Numbered from the stretch's first letter, positions 8,005 through 17,492 are shown. The stretch: 64,000 nt of DNA from Pirellulaceae bacterium (GCA_016784735.1 JADHUC010000002.1:55204-119203), one strand, 5' to 3'. Numbers and translations: made by a program. Notes: generated from the sequence alone by a model not told the origin.

Positions 8005-11000
8005 ATGTCCTTCGATTTCAAATGGCCGGCCCTGCTGGCGCTATTTGTCGTTGCACCGTGTGTTGTCGCTTCTGAGCAGAAGGACATTGTCATCGCCGAC
8101 TTCGAAGGCAAAGACTATGGCGATTGGAAGGTCGAAGGCGAGGCCTTCGGTACGGGCCCGGCGCCGTCGACACTGCCGGACCAGACGGAGGAGGTCAAGA
8201 AACTTCTAGGCAAAGGGCTGGTCAACAGCGGTGATGAAACCACCGGGACGCTCACCTCGCCGAAGTTCACCATCGATCGCGACTTCGTGAACCTGCTCGT
8301 CGGCGGTGGCGGGTACAAGGACAAAACGTACGTCAGCCTTTTGGTCAACGGCCAGCGTGTGAAAACGGCCATGGGGCCGAATACGGAGACCGGCGGGAGC
8401 GAAGCACTTTCGTGGGTCACCTGGGATGTGACTGACCTTGCTGGCAAGGAGGCGGTCATCCAGATCGTCGACGATCACACCGGGGACGGGGGACACATCA
8501 ATGTGGATCAAATCGTCCTGTCCGACACCCAGATGGCCGATCAGCCGTGGTTGTCGGCGCTGTGGAGTGCGTTCCTCGCCTTTCCATGGTGGACGCTGTT
8601 GCGTCTGTTTATCGCTCTGCCGCTGCCATGGTACTTGGGACACAGATTGGCAGTGTACCTGCGCATGAAGGATTACAGTTGGAAGCTTGGGGTAATCTTC
8701 TGCGCGTTGGCCAGCGCGGGGGTCATCGTCCAGGCCGGAACGCTACCCCTGGGCGTCGATCTCGAAGGCGGCGACATCCTGGTCTACGAAGTCGACCGCG
8801 AAACGCTCAAAGAGCAAGGCACGCAGGCCTTGACCCAAGGCGTCCGAAACCGGCTGATCGAAGCGATCTCCAACCGGATCAATCCCAGCGGCACGAAAGA
8901 GATCATAGTACGCCAGTATGGGGATTGGCAGATCGAAATCATCATTCCGAAAGTAGATCGGCGCGAAGTCGAACAGATCAAGAAATTGATCAGTACGGCC
9001 GGCTCGCTGGAATTCCGCATCGTGGCAAAACGAAACCACGCCCCGCATGAATACGTGATTAACCTGGCCGAAACGCAGGCGCAAGACCCGAACAAGCGTC
9101 GATCGAAAAACGTCAGGGATACTGAAGGCACCATCGTGGGCTACTGGGCGCGCGTGGACCGCGAGGAAGGCGAAGCCGGCAAGCTCGGTGAACTAAGAGT
9201 TGATGTGAGGGGTGACGTTATTCGCAACGCCACCACGGGGAAACCGGTCTCGCTGAATGAGGTTGACCTGGACAGCGTCGAGATTGATGTATTGATGGTC
9301 GTCGACGAAGACACCAGGTTCCACGTCAAAGGCGAGCATCTTGGCATGGTCAGCCGTGGCTATGACGAGACCATGAGGCCCTGCGTAAGATTCAATATGA
9401 GAGGGCAGGGCGCTGGTTTAATGGGCGCGCTGACCGGCAGCAATCTTCCGGACGAGCAGCGGGACTTCTATCAGCGGATGGCCATCCTGTTGGACGGCAG
9501 TGTGTTGTCCGCGCCGCGAATCATTACCACGATCAGCGACCGCGGTCAGATCACTGGTAGTTTCACGGTGGAGGAAGTCGACTTCTTGGTTGGCGTTTTG
9601 CATTCCGGTAGTCTTCCCGCAGCCGTGAACGAAGAACCGATCAGCGAGAACCAGATCGGCGCGGTTCTTGGCGAAGACACAATTCAACGCGGCAAGTGGG
9701 CCATCGGAATCTCGCTAGGTGCCGTGCTTGTGTTCGTACTCTTTTGGTACCGCTATGCCGGCATCGTCGCATGTCTTGCCTTGGCGGCCAACCTACTGCT
9801 GATTTTGGCGCTGATGATGTCTTTCAATGCCGCCATGACTCTGCCCGGACTGGCCGGTTTAGTACTGACGGTTGGGATGTCGGTCGATGCCAATGTGCTG
9901 ATATTTGAACGCCTCCGCGAGGAACTGGATCGCGGCGCGGCACTACGCATGGCAATTCGTAACGGTTTCAGCCGCGCCACGACGACGATTGTGGACGCGA
10001 ACCTAACGACATTGATCACCGCCCTCGTGCTCTACGCGATCGGAACGGATCAAATCCGAGGGTTTGCCGTCACGCTTATCCTTGGCATCCTGATGAGTAT
10101 GTTTACGGCGATCTTCTGTGCTCGCGTAGTCTTCGACCTTTTCGAACGGAAGCGCCGCCTAAAGTCGCTCAAAATGAGACGAATGGTGGGCGACACGCAC
10201 ATCGACTTCATCGGAAGGCGGACGATCGCCGCGGTCGTGTCGACGCTCTTGATCATTGTCGGCCTCGTCGCAGTCGGAGTGCGGGGTGCGCAGATCTTCG
10301 ACATCGACTTTGCCGGCGGCACTTCGGTCACGATGGTTCTGGAGCCCGACTTCTCGGGCGGCACTTCGGTCAGGATGGTTTTGGAACCGCCGACAAGCGA
10401 GGCCGGGATTCGTTCGAAGCTGGATCAGAAGTTTGCGGGTTTGACGTTCGAGGGTTCCTCGGTGAAGTACTCGGTGAACCGCGTCGACGATGCGGGACAG
10501 GCCGACAATACGGTTTGGAAGATCGACTCGTCGATTCCCGATGTTGAGCAGTTGCAGGAGATCTTGAAAAGTGCCTTCCCGGTAGTCTCCTTCTCGATGC
10601 AATTGCCGACAAACGGGGCCGAGATCCGATCGAAGTTGAAAAAGGCGTTTGCCACAGAGAGAGTCGAAGATTCGTCGGTTCAGTACTCGGTCAACCGCGT
10701 CGACGTGGAAGGCCAGGATGCCAACACGGTCTGGAAGATCGACTCGTCGTACAAGAAAGCGAAAAAATTGCAGGCAATCCTGCAAGAAGAGTTTCCCGTG
10801 GCTAGGTACTCGATGGATTTCGAAACGCTGAAAAAAAAGCCCATCGCTCCAACGACGCCGAGTAAGGAAGAAGCAACCGACCCCGAGGAAAAGAAGCCCG
10901 CCGGCGCTGTGGAACCGAAATCCGAAGAAGATCTGGAACCGAAGCCAAAAGAGACATCGCCGAGACCGTCCAAAACCGAGAAGGCCCCCGAGGCCCCAAA

Positions 11001-12738
11001 GGAAACGCCGAAGCCGGCTGACGAAACGAAAGACGATCCTGGGCCGTCGAAGGCCGTAGCTGCGCCAGAAGAGAAGGCCAAGGATGCGGAAGATGGCGGA
11101 AGCAGCAAACCAGATGAATCCAGCAAGGAAACACCGAAGCCAAGCGACCAAGGCGCCGTGAGAACGGACCTGCCGCCGGATAACGTTCTGGCTCTAGCCG
11201 GCGATGGGGCGTTCCTGCTGTCCCAGGCCGATCCGGCAAAGGACGCACCGAGCGACGCGGCCGAGGCCAAGCCGAAGGAAGAAACGGTCCCGGCCGAGGA
11301 ACCCGCCCCGGCAGAGAAGACCGCTCCAGCCAAAAGCGAAACACCCGCAACCGAAGGCAAGACGCCAGGAAAAGAGAAACCTTCCGAAGAACCATCGGCC
11401 AAGCCGGCCGGTGACAAGCCCAAGGAATCAACCGAAGAGAAGCCGGCCGATACTGAGGCGCCCAAGCCAAAGGATGCTTCGGTGGACGAACCGCCGAAGA
11501 AGGAACCGGCCGCGGCTGAAAAGGAAAAACCTACGCCCGATGAAAAACCGGCTCCGGCCAAAGACGAAACGGTTGCCCCCGAAGGCAAGCCCCCGGAGGA
11601 GAAGCCTGCCGAGCCAGCGGCAGCGGGCAAGGATGGCTCCCTCGCAGATAAGCCAGCCGACGATAAGCCGGCAGAGGCACCCGAGACCGGCGAAGGCTCG
11701 GAGAAGGCCGACGTACCCGAACCGGCGAGGGTATCAGGGGAAGAAAAGACCGTCACCCGAACGCAGTTGAAGTTCGCCTACGAAATTAACGGCTTGACGT
11801 TGAAAGCCGAGATTCTCGATGCGGCTGCTGCCGTCGATGTTCCCCTGGTCGAGGAAGAAATTGACACGAACACCTTGAAGCCCGTACCGCAGCCCTCCGA
11901 AAAAGCGGCCCAGGAAGCCGAGGCCACAGCTAGAGCGACCAGCGAAGATGCCAGCAAGTCCCCAGAGGAGAAGAAAAAGGCTGCAGACGAAGCCGTCGCT
12001 AAACGCAAGGCGGCCGACGATGCCAAGGCTGCCCTAGCCGATTGGTGGATCGAAGACTCTAGGACATTCAAGGTATGGGACGTGTCGCTGGTTACCACGG
12101 AAGAGAAGGCGAGAGAAGTATTCGAGCACATGCAAACGGAGTTGGCCGAAACGCCGTATTGGCTGTCGTCCAGCGCGATTGGCGGCCAGGTGGCGGGCGA
12201 TACGCGCACGTTGGCCATTGCCGCGCTGCTGACCAGTTTGCTGGGTATCGTTGGCTACATATGGATTCGGTTCCAACGCGTTATTTTCGGTTTGGCCGCG
12301 GTGATCGCCCTGGTGCACGACGTGCTGATTACGCTGGGTGCCATCGGCGTCAGCTACTGGCTGGCCGGCGTGATGGGATTCTTGTTGATCGAGGAATTCA
12401 AGATCAGTCTGCCGGTTGTGGCGGCACTGTTGACGATCATTGGATACTCGCTGAACGATACGATCGTCGTGTTCGACCGAATCCGTGAGGTGCGTGGCAA
12501 GAGCCCCGAACTGACGGGCGAGATGATCAATACCAGCATCAACCAAACGCTGGGCCGCACGTTGTTGACATCGTTGACCACGTTCGTGGTGGTGGCCATT
12601 TTGTATGCGTTTGGCGGCCAAGGCATACACGCGTTTGCATTTTGCCTGGTGATTGGCGTGATCGTCGGAACCTACAGTTCGATCTTCGTCGCGTCGCCCG
12701 CCCTGTTGTGGATGGCGCAGCCTAAGAAGGCAGCCTGA
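8005..12738 (+). CDS. secDF: SecDF fusion with an N-terminal glycosidase-type beta-sandwich and a long charged linker
   Basis: Proton-driven membrane component of Sec export, with SecD and SecF in one 1,577-residue chain (usual fusions are about 750-1,200). GGAAG lies ahead of ATG 8005. Order: signal peptide (1-23); a beta-sandwich (28-176) with IADFEGKDYGDWKVEGEAFG and GGHINVDQI, resembling the accessory domain of planctomycete family-32 glycoside hydrolases; TM segments 185-245; SecD (GVDLEGGD; TM bundle about 564-712 with VGMSVDANVLIFERLREE); SecF from about 730 (IDFAGGTSVTMV). The SecF periplasmic part contains a duplicated 14-residue and a duplicated 72-residue unit, then about 300 residues rich in Lys, Glu, Pro and Ala (941-1250). 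The SecF TM bundle is at 1398-1566 with GYSLNDTIVVFDRIREV. The SecDF assignment is secure; the beta-sandwich assignment rests on remembered similarity. Confidence 0.95.
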   Translation: MSFDFKWPALLALFVVAPCVVASEQKDIVIADFEGKDYGDWKVEGEAFGTGPAPSTLPDQTEEVKKLLGKGLVNSGDETTGTLTSPKFTIDRDFVNLLVGGGGYKDKTYVSLLVNGQRVKTAMGPNTETGGSEALSWVTWDVTDLAGKEAVIQIVDDHTGDGGHINVDQIVLSDTQMADQPWLSALWSAFLAFPWWTLLRLFIALPLPWYLGHRLAVYLRMKDYSWKLGVIFCALASAGVIVQAGTLPLGVDLEGGDILVYEVDRETLKEQGTQALTQGVRNRLIEAISNRINPSGTKEIIVRQYGDWQIEIIIPKVDRREVEQIKKLISTAGSLEFRIVAKRNHAPHEYVINLAETQAQDPNKRRSKNVRDTEGTIVGYWARVDREEGEAGKLGELRVDVRGDVIRNATTGKPVSLNEVDLDSVEIDVLMVVDEDTRFHVKGEHLGMVSRGYDETMRPCVRFNMRGQGAGLMGALTGSNLPDEQRDFYQRMAILLDGSVLSAPRIITTISDRGQITGSFTVEEVDFLVGVLHSGSLPAAVNEEPISENQIGAVLGEDTIQRGKWAIGISLGAVLVFVLFWYRYAGIVACLALAANLLLILALMMSFNAAMTLPGLAGLVLTVGMSVDANVLIFERLREELDRGAALRMAIRNGFSRATTTIVDANLTTLITALVLYAIGTDQIRGFAVTLILGILMSMFTAIFCARVVFDLFERKRRLKSLKMRRMVGDTHIDFIGRRTIAAVVSTLLIIVGLVAVGVRGAQIFDIDFAGGTSVTMVLEPDFSGGTSVRMVLEPPTSEAGIRSKLDQKFAGLTFEGSSVKYSVNRVDDAGQADNTVWKIDSSIPDVEQLQEILKSAFPVVSFSMQLPTNGAEIRSKLKKAFATERVEDSSVQYSVNRVDVEGQDANTVWKIDSSYKKAKKLQAILQEEFPVARYSMDFETLKKKPIAPTTPSKEEATDPEEKKPAGAVEPKSEEDLEPKPKETSPRPSKTEKAPEAPKETPKPADETKDDPGPSKAVAAPEEKAKDAEDGGSSKPDESSKETPKPSDQGAVRTDLPPDNVLALAGDGAFLLSQADPAKDAPSDAAEAKPKEETVPAEEPAPAEKTAPAKSETPATEGKTPGKEKPSEEPSAKPAGDKPKESTEEKPADTEAPKPKDASVDEPPKKEPAAAEKEKPTPDEKPAPAKDETVAPEGKPPEEKPAEPAAAGKDGSLADKPADDKPAEAPETGEGSEKADVPEPARVSGEEKTVTRTQLKFAYEINGLTLKAEILDAAAAVDVPLVEEEIDTNTLKPVPQPSEKAAQEAEATARATSEDASKSPEEKKKAADEAVAKRKAADDAKAALADWWIEDSRTFKVWDVSLVTTEEKAREVFEHMQTELAETPYWLSSSAIGGQVAGDTRTLAIAALLTSLLGIVGYIWIRFQRVIFGLAAVIALVHDVLITLGAIGVSYWLAGVMGFLLIEEFKISLPVVAALLTIIGYSLNDTIVVFDRIREVRGKSPELTGEMINTSINQTLGRTLLTSLTTFVVVAILYAFGGQGIHAFAFCLVIGVIVGTYSSIFVASPALLWMAQPKKAA

Positions 12739-12742
12739 TAGC

Positions 12743-13279
12743 ATGGGCATCGCATGGGCCATTGTTTTGGTTCTGGTGCTTCTGATCGGATGGGCGTCCA
12801 ACCTGTTCGGTCTTCCCGGCAACTGGCTGAACGTGGCTGCTGCGGCCGTCTACGCGTTCCTCATACCGGCCGGGCAGCGTCTCTCGATGGGCTGGCTCGT
12901 CGTGGCCGTGATCCTCGTGCTTGCGATCTTGGGCGAGTTGATCGAGTGGATCGCCGGAGCTTTGGGCGTGGCGAAAACGGGAGGGAGTCGCCGCGGCGCG
13001 GTGCTGGCCCTCGTGGGCTCGATGATCGGCGGCATCGTGGGCGCGTTTGTCGGCATCCCAATTCCGCTGGTGGGCCCGGTGATCGGGATTCTATTGTTCG
13101 CCAGCTTAGGCGCACTGGTTGGAGCCGTGATCGGCGAAAAGTCGAAGGGTCAGGACTGGTCGGCCAGTTTCCAAGTGGGCCACGGGGCCTTCTGGGGCCG
13201 TCTAATGGGCACGCTGGGCAAGATACTGTTCGGCCTCTTCATCGTCGCAGTTGCAGTGGCCGCGTTGCTGCTAGAGTAA
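12743..13279 (+). CDS. DUF456 family membrane protein
   Basis: 178 residues, starting four bases after the secDF stop. Hydrophobic throughout, with about four or five membrane segments. It has the glycine-rich core (GGSRRGAVLALVGSMIGGIVGAFVGIPIPLVGPVIG) and the N-terminal LPGNWLN typical of DUF456 proteins. The function is unknown. Tight spacing suggests co-transcription with secDF. Confidence 0.85.
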   Translation: MGIAWAIVLVLVLLIGWASNLFGLPGNWLNVAAAAVYAFLIPAGQRLSMGWLVVAVILVLAILGELIEWIAGALGVAKTGGSRRGAVLALVGSMIGGIVGAFVGIPIPLVGPVIGILLFASLGALVGAVIGEKSKGQDWSASFQVGHGAFWGRLMGTLGKILFGLFIVAVAVAALLLE

Positions 13280-13290
13280 CAAGGATAAAG

Positions 13291-13314
13291 GATGGGGTCA
13301 GATCTGACCCCATC
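13291..13314. repeat. Perfect 24-bp palindrome after the secDF-DUF456 unit
   Basis: GATGGGGTCA, centre GATC, TGACCCCATC. It lies 12 bases after the DUF456 stop. As RNA it would form a 10-bp stem, but no T-run follows, so it is a poor Rho-independent terminator. It could be a REP-type element or a stem that protects the transcript end. Confidence 0.6.
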
Positions 13315-13436
13315 GCCTTGTTGATCCAAAATGAAGACGACGGCTCGCGACCTTCAACTCGTCCAGCCATGTTCAGTCTTTCCAAGTAGTCACCCTAATG
13401 AGCGCCGCGATGGTCGGCGCCAATTCACCGACCGGG

Positions 13437-14342
13437 TCAATGATCATTTGTGGCCACAGCGTGCAGTCGCTGGATGCGTGCGACAAGCTGCTCGTGCGTG
13501 ATCGTGCCTCCGACAGGCGCGATCAGATAACAGGCGTTTGGACCGGCGCAGTCCAGAATCACTTGCCGGTCGTTCGGCGTGGCGAATCCGTCGGCACAGG
13601 GTTCGTGGCCGTGAACGAACACCGTGGCACCGATCAACCGCGAGAGGGCCTCGGCATTCTGAGCCCGGAAGTCGCGTCCCCAGACCAGACGGAAGGCCGC
13701 GCCGCCCTGCCTGAGATCGTTTTTCGTCAAGCGTCGCTTGAATACGGCGGTATCAAAGCCTTCCAAGTCCACGTCCTCCGGTACCCCATGACTGACAAAC
13801 ACTCCGTTGGCCAGACGAACCGATAGGGGGCACGTCGAGAGGAACTCGACAAGGGCATCGCGGACCCGCATCATGGATTCGCCGTACATCGCCTTTAGCC
13901 CGGCGCGAAACTGCAAGTTCAGCATGTTGCCGCCCTTGGCGATCGGAAAGTCATTCAGTTCGGCCAACTCGTGATTGCTGAGCAGGAAGTGAAGACGCTC
14001 GGGGTACTGCACCTTCAACCGGGCCACGTCTTCAAGCAGCAAATGGGACATGCATCCCGAACCGGTTGGATACACCGGACCACCGTGGCAGACTTCCTGC
14101 AACACGAGGTGGCGGCGTACGTTGGACTGCAGATCCGCGATGCGACAGAGCTTGTTGAAGTGGTTTCGCTGGCCATGAAGGTCGCCGGCGATCAGCACAT
14201 CGTCCGCAACGTCGTCCGAGAGCGAGACGATGTTCCCGTCGCGCGTGGGCGTATCGCGGTTAGCTTCCGCCGCTTGAGCGTAAGTAGTGACGACGTGATC
14301 GATAGTCTCGGGCGACGCAACCATAGCCCGGCAGGATAACAA
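13437..14342 (-). CDS. Calcineurin-like metallophosphoesterase
   Basis: 301 residues from ATG 14342; an ATG seven codons in (14324) is an equally good start and neither has a clear ribosome-binding site. The metal-site motifs appear in order: GDLHGQ, SNHE (in place of GNHE), VSHG and VHGHE, as in PPP-type phosphoesterases. No signal peptide, so probably cytoplasmic. It may be a protein or nucleotide phosphatase; the substrate cannot be read from the sequence. It ends convergently with DUF456. Confidence 0.8.
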   Translation of the reverse strand: MLSCRAMVASPETIDHVVTTYAQAAEANRDTPTRDGNIVSLSDDVADDVLIAGDLHGQRNHFNKLCRIADLQSNVRRHLVLQEVCHGGPVYPTGSGCMSHLLLEDVARLKVQYPERLHFLLSNHELAELNDFPIAKGGNMLNLQFRAGLKAMYGESMMRVRDALVEFLSTCPLSVRLANGVFVSHGVPEDVDLEGFDTAVFKRRLTKNDLRQGGAAFRLVWGRDFRAQNAEALSRLIGATVFVHGHEPCADGFATPNDRQVILDCAGPNACYLIAPVGGTITHEQLVARIQRLHAVATNDH

Positions 14343-14450
14343 CTACGGTTGCGGAAGTCCAGAAACGGACCAGCGTATGTGTGGCCAGATGCCCCGGCGA
14401 TCACCCTGGTAGCTGAATTCTTGTCAATTCAGCGACAGACAAGAGAACTT

Positions 14451-14563
14451 AGGCGAGCGGCAGATGAGAATCTACCCGTGGGGCGAGCTTCCAGCTTGCC
14501 TTCCTCGGCGAATTCGCAAGCTGGAAGCTTACGCCACGGTACATACCTAACTGCCGCTCGCCT
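14451..14563. repeat. Nested inverted repeats between the phosphoesterase and the DUF11 protein
   Basis: The outer arms AGGCGAGCGGCAG (14451-14463) and CTGCCGCTCGCCT (14551-14563) match perfectly. The inner arms GAGCTTCCAGCTTGC (14485-14499) and GCAAGCTGGAAGCTT (14516-14530) differ at one base. This is the structure expected of a MITE or REP-type element. It lies directly behind the stop of the DUF11 gene as transcribed. Confidence 0.7.
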
Positions 14564-14572
14564 CAACTGGCA

Positions 14573-16879
14573 CTATCGGTCCAAGTACACTCGCGTAACC
14601 TCTTCCTTCGCCACCGCAATGGGTGTCTCGTTGGTGATCAGTTGTACTTGGATTCGCTGAGCGCCCGCGTCCAGACCCTGCACCTTCAGCTTGTAAACGG
14701 CCTGTTCGCCAGGGGCCAAGCGGGCCAGAGGATCAATCGCCACTTGGGCGCCGTCGACGACCACGCGAGTCGGTCCGTCGCCGCCGACCGGTTTGAGCGA
14801 TGGCGGCAGATTAAGGGCCAGGCGAATGTTCGTGGCAGCGCTGGAACCGCTGTTGTTCAGTGTGATCGTATACGTCGTGTCGCTGCCGACTTCGATGGGA
14901 TCGGCGACGTCCGCCACGTCGAATTCCAACTCGGCCAGACCATCCACCCGGACCAGTTTGTCATGCGAGTGCTCGATCCCCAGTGCCGCTCGGCCTTCGA
15001 CGCTCAGCTTCTGCTCGCCCGTTTCCAGAGGCAGTAGCGTCAGCTTGGCGACTCCCATCTCATTCGCCGGCAGTTCCTCTAGACTCCAGTAAACGGCATG
15101 GTTCTGCGATTCGTACTGGCCTTTGTGATCGGCTGAGAGGAACTTCATGCCCTTGGGCAAGTAGGTGACCAACTCGACCTCACGGGCGGTCGCGGTGCCG
15201 GGGTTGGACACGGCGACTTCGTAGGTGGCTTCTCTTTCAAGGAACCGTAGGCTGGGACCGCTAAGCGCCACCTCCAACGACGGTGCGATCACTTCCAGAA
15301 TGGCACTGTCTTTTGCGATCAGGTTCCCATCGCCTCTAGCCAGCAACACGTTTTCGATGATTCCGGGCCCGTCGGCTTTCAATGCCAACTGCATCCGGCG
15401 CGTTTCGCCGGGTTTCAGTGTGCCGACTTCGAACGCCAGTTCGTTGCCCTTGATGTGCGCCAGCCCTTCAGGAACGTTTTCTTCCAAGACGATCCCCGTT
15501 GCCGCTCCCGTTCCTGGGTTCGACACCGTAATGTCAAAAGTGACGGCTTCGCCGATCATCACCTTTTCCGGGGCCGTGTAGGTAAGCTTGAGTTCCGGCT
15601 TTGTGCAAACCGTGCGGGCGGACGCTTGCGCTGCGAACAGCACTTGTGCAACGCTGCCGATTTCGCCTTCGGTCGTCGGTAGCAACTGGACGGTAATCAT
15701 GGTCTCGTCACCCGGCTGCAGCGTGCCCAACTGCCACATCAACTGGCCATCGGACGTGCGGTTCGCTTGCGGTTTGGCGTTGACGAAACGAGTTCCCCGC
15801 GGCACACGATCCAACACGATCACGTCCTGAGCCGCCACGGTGCCCACGTTGCGGACCTTCAGTTGGAATTCGGTCTCTTTACCGACCTGAATTTCTTCCG
15901 GAGCCGTCTTTTCCAGCGTCAAAGCCGGCGATTGCAGCCCCTCCAGCGAATTTGTGCCGGGCGTGCCATCCCCTTCGAACGGCCGAGCATCACCGGCGGC
16001 TGCGGAATTGAACGATGGCTCCGTCAAGGACGGATTCGGCGAATAGACGCTGCCGGTGGTTGGTTCCGTAGGTGGTAAAGTCGGTGAGGGCGTCCCCATG
16101 TCGACCGCGGGAGTCGGAGTCGCGTAGATCGGTGCCGTTTGGTCGTTCGCGGGAGCCGCATCACTTATCGTGGCCTCGAACTGTGATTCAGTGGCTGTTT
16201 CCGCAGGCGTAGCGCCCGTTGCGGGCCCGCTGCCGTAGATGCTAGCATCCGAACCGTTGTCCGTGATGGCCGCGCGTGCCGCATCGCGCAAGCTCCCGTC
16301 CAACGCGGCCGGAGGCTCGGGCTCTGGGCCTGCCGGCGTAGGCGTCTGGCCGGGCCCCGCAACCGTGACGTCGGCTGGCGGCGACGGTGGGTTCAAATCA
16401 GCCGGGCTATCGAATTCGGGCATTGGGGGGGACGGGGGAACAGTGTCTGGACTGACACCCGCATCGGAGACCGCCTCGGTGGCAGGCGGCGTAGACACCG
16501 TCGCCGCGGTTTCTCCGTCGTTGGCTCTGATAATCGTGCTGGGAGGCGGGAGCAAGAAGTCCTTCGGAGTCCCCGGGTTTTCGGGAGCCTCTACCTCATA
16601 GGCGGCGAGAGAAACCGATTGGCCACCATCGCCACCGACCGACGCCACCATGGAACCTGGCGGCACGGCATCCCCGGTAGGCAGCGGGATTGGCTGAACG
16701 TTGTCCGGTTCCTTGAGTTCGGCAGCCGGGCCCGGATCGCCATCTGCCACAGGGGCCTCCGAGAAGAGTTGGCCTGGCATGATGGCAAAGGCGGTAAGCC
16801 CCCCTACAATAGCCACTGCGGCCAAACCTAGAACGAGACGTTTTGCAAGTTTAGTTTTGGGTCCTGACATTGTTTGCAT
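14573..16879 (-). CDS. Secreted or membrane-anchored DUF11-repeat protein
   Basis: 768 residues from ATG 16879; an ATG three codons later is also possible. One N-terminal membrane segment (LVLGLAAVAIVGGLTAFAIM) is followed by about 300 residues rich in Pro, Ala, Thr and Gly with no evident fold. Four DUF11-like beta-sandwich repeats follow, each with a pattern such as VTFDITVSNPGTGAATGIVL and a later LPPG- or VPEG-type turn. DUF11 repeats typically occur in cell-surface proteins, and a structural envelope role is inference. Both flanks carry palindromic elements. Confidence 0.8.
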   Translation of the reverse strand: MQTMSGPKTKLAKRLVLGLAAVAIVGGLTAFAIMPGQLFSEAPVADGDPGPAAELKEPDNVQPIPLPTGDAVPPGSMVASVGGDGGQSVSLAAYEVEAPENPGTPKDFLLPPPSTIIRANDGETAATVSTPPATEAVSDAGVSPDTVPPSPPMPEFDSPADLNPPSPPADVTVAGPGQTPTPAGPEPEPPAALDGSLRDAARAAITDNGSDASIYGSGPATGATPAETATESQFEATISDAAPANDQTAPIYATPTPAVDMGTPSPTLPPTEPTTGSVYSPNPSLTEPSFNSAAAGDARPFEGDGTPGTNSLEGLQSPALTLEKTAPEEIQVGKETEFQLKVRNVGTVAAQDVIVLDRVPRGTRFVNAKPQANRTSDGQLMWQLGTLQPGDETMITVQLLPTTEGEIGSVAQVLFAAQASARTVCTKPELKLTYTAPEKVMIGEAVTFDITVSNPGTGAATGIVLEENVPEGLAHIKGNELAFEVGTLKPGETRRMQLALKADGPGIIENVLLARGDGNLIAKDSAILEVIAPSLEVALSGPSLRFLEREATYEVAVSNPGTATAREVELVTYLPKGMKFLSADHKGQYESQNHAVYWSLEELPANEMGVAKLTLLPLETGEQKLSVEGRAALGIEHSHDKLVRVDGLAELEFDVADVADPIEVGSDTTYTITLNNSGSSAATNIRLALNLPPSLKPVGGDGPTRVVVDGAQVAIDPLARLAPGEQAVYKLKVQGLDAGAQRIQVQLITNETPIAVAKEEVTRVYLDR

Positions 16880-17050
16880 CCCGCAAGAGACGAGAAAATA
16901 GACAATCCCCCGGCCAACTAGAATGGGAGCTGCGTACTTACCAAAATCAGAGGACCGCCGGAAGATCAGTTATTGCGGAAGCTGCTAGCAGACGGTTACT
17001 GCGCTGGCATCGGATGTGCTCGTGTGGGCCTTGATCGTAGCGTCGGCAAT

Positions 17051-17120
17051 GTGGGGCACGTTTCCAACGTGCCAATGTGCGCAAGTCGGTGAAGGACGGC
17101 ACGTTAGAAACGTGCCCCAC
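17051..17120. repeat. Inverted repeat upstream of the DUF11 gene
   Basis: Two 23-base arms, 17051-17073 (beginning GTGGGGCACGTTTCC) and 17098-17120 (ending GAAACGTGCCCCAC), match at 22 positions around a 24-base loop. The space 16880-17225 holds nothing else I can identify. Confidence 0.75.
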
Positions 17121-17225
17121 GTGCTACCACCGCCAGCATTTCGCAAGCTTATGATCAAGGCCGCTCGTGTGATACCTGTCCCCTTCCCCCCGATGGTGTT
17201 CAGATAGGAGACATCCGACAAACAC

Positions 17226-17450
17226 TCAGCCACCAGCCACAGGTGGGTAAATGGAAATCGCGTCGCCGGCCTGCAGCTTGCGGTCGTGGGCGGCATATTC
17301 GCTGTTGACCGCAACGACAGCCACCTTCCTTTCCGGCAGGTTCAACTGCTGAAGGAGGTCGCCGACTGTGCTGCCGTCCGACACGTCGATCGTCTCTCGG
17401 CCGAAGCGGCCTTTTCGCAGAGAGGCCGAGAGTTTCACTTCGACTTCCAT
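17226..17450 (-). CDS. MoaD/ThiS-like small sulfur-carrier protein
   Basis: 74 residues from ATG 17450 (MEVEVKLSASLRKGRFG). Longer readings of the frame run back into a palindromic repeat and look non-coding. It has the beta-grasp features of the MoaD/ThiS family (TVGDLLQQLNLPERKVAVVAVN, LQAGDAISIYPPVAGG) and ends in the required Gly-Gly, the site of thiocarboxylation. In molybdopterin synthesis such proteins donate sulfur to the cofactor dithiolene. It lies just downstream of an aldehyde:ferredoxin oxidoreductase, which needs a tungsten-bispterin cofactor, so a role in tungstopterin supply is likely. The two genes are separated by about 275 bases of palindromes. Confidence 0.85.
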   Translation of the reverse strand: MEVEVKLSASLRKGRFGRETIDVSDGSTVGDLLQQLNLPERKVAVVAVNSEYAAHDRKLQAGDAISIYPPVAGG

Positions 17451-17492
17451 GGTCTCGCCCTGTGCGCATGAGTCGCGAAGAAAACAACTTCT

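Noticed and set aside
10159..11756. Long minus-strand frames rich in Ser, Gly and Phe
   Set aside because: Antisense of the Lys/Glu/Pro/Ala linker and duplicated units of SecF; composition is explained by the repeat on the other strand.
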